A stretch of 64,000 nucleotides of DNA. It comes from Zoroaster sp. YZ-2022 (lineage: Eukaryota > Echinodermata > Asteroidea > Forcipulatida > Zoroasteridae). Of the stretch, positions 61,381 to 64,000 are shown piece by piece. The translations under genes were made by a program, and so were the position numbers. The stretch's first letter is position 1; each line of letters starts with the position of its first letter. Below the pieces are notes generated by a model. It had not been told where the DNA came from, searched no databases, and was given only the letters and a program-made list of their open reading frames with translations. The stretch covers positions 8,531,902 through 8,595,901 of the forward strand of contig CM055828.1 in the NCBI GenBank assembly GCA_029582265.1. Reading direction: 5' to 3'.

Positions 61381-62324
61381 GGGGCCAATTTCCTAGAGCT
61401 GCTTAGCAGATAAAATTACTTACAAGAAAGATTTGCTTAGCAGATTTCTTTGGTTACCAGCCAATACGTAATGTATGCATTTTGGCTGGTAGTCTGTTTT
61501 ACATGTGTATTACCCTAACTCCCTAGACCCATTTGCTTACACATAACCTGAATCCTTCCTAACTCTCTAGGCCCATTTGCTTACACATAACCTGAATCCT
61601 TCCTAACTCCCTAGGCCCATTTGCTTACACATAACCTGAATCCTCCAAAATCCTTCAGTAGTAAAGCAAGCACATGACATGTATGCACACATGTTTCTGA
61701 TCTGTGATACACGTACATGGCCAAGGACCCTCCCTGCATGCATGGAGCAATAAACAGTGTCCACTGACCCAAGCACTGACCTTGCAATCACTACAACAAA
61801 CATGGATGTACATGTACCATGGAAAGGCAAGTACGCCTAATAACCTCAATCCTCCAGAATCCTTCACTTTAGCAAAGAGCATGTACATGTAGGATAGGGT
61901 TAAGGGAATAACAGTTTGTCTTTACTGCATGTTAACGACTGGTTTTGGGTGTGGTCGCGGGCGATAAGGACCGAGCCGAAGGCATTCATAAATACCCGTA
62001 TCAATTTCGTTTTCAAAATGTAAAAAAAAAGTATTTTTTGTGGAATAAAGCCAAATAGAAATGGGCAAATTCATGTTTTGGGGACACACACGGTTGAAAT
62101 CCGCATCGCACGTCACTCAAAACATCTGGCGAACAGCTGGCACTGTATACAATGTACGCGCTGTTCTGATTTTGCTAAGCCAGTCTGCACCATCCGTTAA
62201 TACACCCCCACATGATTACGTTTTGTCCAATCAGATTGTCGAAACTGTCTTGGGCATTTATGAATGCTCAGTAAAAATATTTTTTTAGCAAAATTCTCTG
62301 CTTAGCAGCTCTATGAAATTGAGA
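61381..62324. mobile_element. GGGGCC...GCTTAGC MITE interrupted by ~790 bp
   Basis: The left part (GGGGCCAATTTCCTAGAGCT, then TTTTGGCTGG) stops near 61,490. The right end (GCTTAGCAGCTCTATGAAAT) reappears near 62,300. The inverted 300-bp repeat and other DNA lie between. Same family as 38,166 and 63,914. Confidence 0.6.
61514..61905 (-). repeat. ~300-bp repeat, inverted copy, with 44-bp tandem expansion
   Basis: The reverse complement of 52,790-53,100 with scattered substitutions. At its left a 44-bp unit (CCTAACTCCCTAGACCCATT...) is repeated three times at 61,514, 61,558 and 61,602, where the forward copy has one. Its start falls inside the split MITE. Confidence 0.75.
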
Positions 62325-62355
62325 AGAATTTGTATTAAAAAAAAAAATGTATTGA

Positions 62356-62388
62356 CTTTCTGAATCCATTTCAAAAGGATTCAGAAAG
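62356..62388. repeat. 12-bp-arm hairpin
   Basis: CTTTCTGAATCC and GGATTCAGAAAG around a 9-base loop. No T-run or RNA family match. Confidence 0.6.
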
Positions 62389-62399
62389 AACACATTGCA

Positions 62400-63420
62400 A
62401 AAAGGGAACAAATTTAATTTTAGGACAATAAAAACCATGTACATGTTGTACACTGTACCTATGTATTAAAGGTTTGTCATTCAGCTGTTATCTTGAACTT
62501 TTCCTGAACTTGACTTTTTTTTTCAACCTCTGCTCAAGGTTATCATGAAGACTCAAGTTGCGGCTCTCCAGGATTCAAAAACAGACCAGAAATGTCAGTA
62601 CCTTGCAGTTCTTGCAGTGCTGATATTGCAGTTTTGCATTCTTTTACGTGTGTATTGTACATGTATGACTCATGATAATGCTTCAGTGATTCTCTGATTA
62701 TTTGTTCATTCTTTTGTGACCCTTTTGTTCATTATTAAATTTTTAATTTTTTTTTTACTCGTGCACACTGGAGTTATTTATGAATGGGAGGGACAATTTG
62801 ATTGGCAACCATGGTGATTGATTCTTTTCTAGGTCCTTCAATTAATTTCTCTCTTTTTCTCTCACTGTTTTGTCTGCACATCTAATGGTACACATGTGTA
62901 TTAGAAAGTTGAAATGAAAGAAAAATAAACACTTGATACTGCATAATGAATTGAAGGAATTCCCAGGTATTACATGATCTTGTGCCAATGAACACTTTCC
63001 ACATGGCTTTGTATTTTCAATTTTGTTTCAAGGGAGTTTGTTTATTTAATACCTGGGATCTGTGAGAGATGCATTGGGAATTTGAAGAATCTCACAACAG
63101 CATGTAAAACTAGCTGTGATTGAAACTGATCTGAGCAAAGTGTGGGCACTTGCTGTCTTTAGTGCAATTCCTGAAAGTCAAACAATGGTATGACATCATC
63201 CCATTTGGTAAGGAGTTGTTAAAAAAGAATCCACCCCAGGATGGGAAATAGAATCTTCTCTCTTTCAGGAAAGGAAAGGATTGAGGTTTCGTATTGAATT
63301 TCAATCAGGATTGTTTTTTATTTTATGGTTTGATTTATGGTGACACATTATCAAATTGTTTTTTTCACCACAACATTAAAGATATGTTGAAAAGAAAACA
63401 AATACTTTATAATGACACAT
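62400..63420. other. Non-coding stretch
   Basis: No supported gene. A 50-codon frame from 62,545 has one hydrophobic segment (YLAVLAVLILQFCILL) but no family resemblance and no clear acceptor. Confidence 0.4.
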
Positions 63421-63430
63421 TTCTCAAAAT

Positions 63431-63595
63431 AATCTTGACAAGCATGGTTTTACAGAGAAGTCCTGTCATACATGTCAGAAAGTACAATCTTGACAATCAT
63501 GGTTTTACAGAGAAGTCCTGTCAGACATGTCAGAAAACACAATCTTGACAAGCATGGTTTTACAGAGAAGTCCTGTCATACATGTCAGAAAGTAC
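63431..63595. repeat. 55-bp tandem repeat, three copies
   Basis: Units at 63,431, 63,486 and 63,541 (AATCTTGACAAGCATGGTTT...) differ at only a few positions. The first bases (CTCAAAATAATCTTGACAAG, 63,423) resemble the dispersed repeats at 18.2 and 49.9 kb, so a piece of that family has been amplified. Confidence 0.85.
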
Positions 63596-63913
63596 TTTCT
63601 ATCTGGAGTAAATATTGGTGACATCATTCCACAATTGTCCAAACAATTGCTTTCATTCCACAAGTGTTTGAATAACACCCTACCTGCAAGGAACGAAGCA
63701 GTTTTAATGGTTTCGTGGAGGGAGAACAAAAAATGATGGACTGATGTCACAAGCGATCATAATGTTCATGTACAGTATGACATGACATCACCACAGAAGA
63801 CTGTGACTTATTAGACTGACCTCCATCCAAACTTGAACATCCTTGATAGATCGCTGCTTCCTTGGATCCTTTCTCTGTAATCAATTAACCAAGATAGGTT
63901 GTACACTGTAGAC

Positions 63914-64000
63914 CTGGAGCCAATTCCATACAGCTGCTAAACAGCAAATTACTGCTTAGCTCATTTACCTGCTAAGCAAAATTGGGCTGAGAACCAGCTA
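63914..64000. mobile_element. Left part of a GGRGCC...GCTTAGC MITE, cut by window end
   Basis: CTGGAGCCAATTCCATACAG, then ACTGCTTAGCTC and CTGCTAAGCAAAATTGGGCT, match the family at 38,166 and 61,381. The right end is beyond the window. Confidence 0.55.

Overview
The window looks like gene-poor nuclear DNA from a marine deuterostome, most likely an echinoderm. It is AT-rich with no long open reading frames. Tiny candidate exons sit between dense short repeats: tRNA-headed SINEs with (ATT)n tails, MITEs and fold-back elements. The palindromes TAGGCCTA and TGTACATGTA recur very often, as I know from sea urchin and sea star genomes. Species and class cannot be settled from sequence alone.

Only one protein-coding piece is recognisable: the first coding exon of a DUSP8/DUSP16-type MAP-kinase phosphatase on the plus strand (about 53,675-54,227, coding from 54,024). 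It holds the start of the rhodanese/CH2 domain and the basic kinase-docking motif and ends in a GTAAGA donor. The next exon is not visible, so the last ~9.8 kb is probably its first coding intron. CRE and CCAAT motifs at 48.2-48.3 kb and again in a CpG-rich stretch at 48.9-49.6 kb are the best promoter candidates, and a non-coding first exon ending at a GTAAGT (48,551) is possible.

Region by region: 1-10 kb is AT-rich non-coding DNA with one fold-back (2.1-2.3 kb) carrying a hammerhead-ribozyme-like core. 10-12.7 kb is a SINE cluster with long (AAT)n tracts and a second hammerhead-like palindrome. 14.5-15.7 kb is a 1,165-bp fold-back element built from a ~31-bp tandem unit and flanked by a 6-bp target duplication. 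16-33 kb is sparse, with several terminal-inverted-repeat (TIR) elements. 33.8-35.1 kb is a degenerate TCTGC-type low-complexity block containing a hAT-type MITE. 35-40 kb has duplicated SINEs, a second hAT MITE with a perfect 8-bp duplication, and a nest in which one MITE was hit by a TTA-duplicating element and a TA-duplicating fold-back. 40-48 kb holds simple repeats, another fold-back and a SINE. 48-64 kb is the DUSP locus, whose flank and intron contain a dispersed ~22-nt motif, an inverted 300-bp repeat pair and short tandem arrays.

No RNA gene, CRISPR array, transposase or virus-like ORF could be supported. The most interesting signals are the hammerhead-like cores in palindromic repeats, the 1.17-kb fold-back with its target duplication, and the ~22-nt motif confined to the DUSP neighbourhood.
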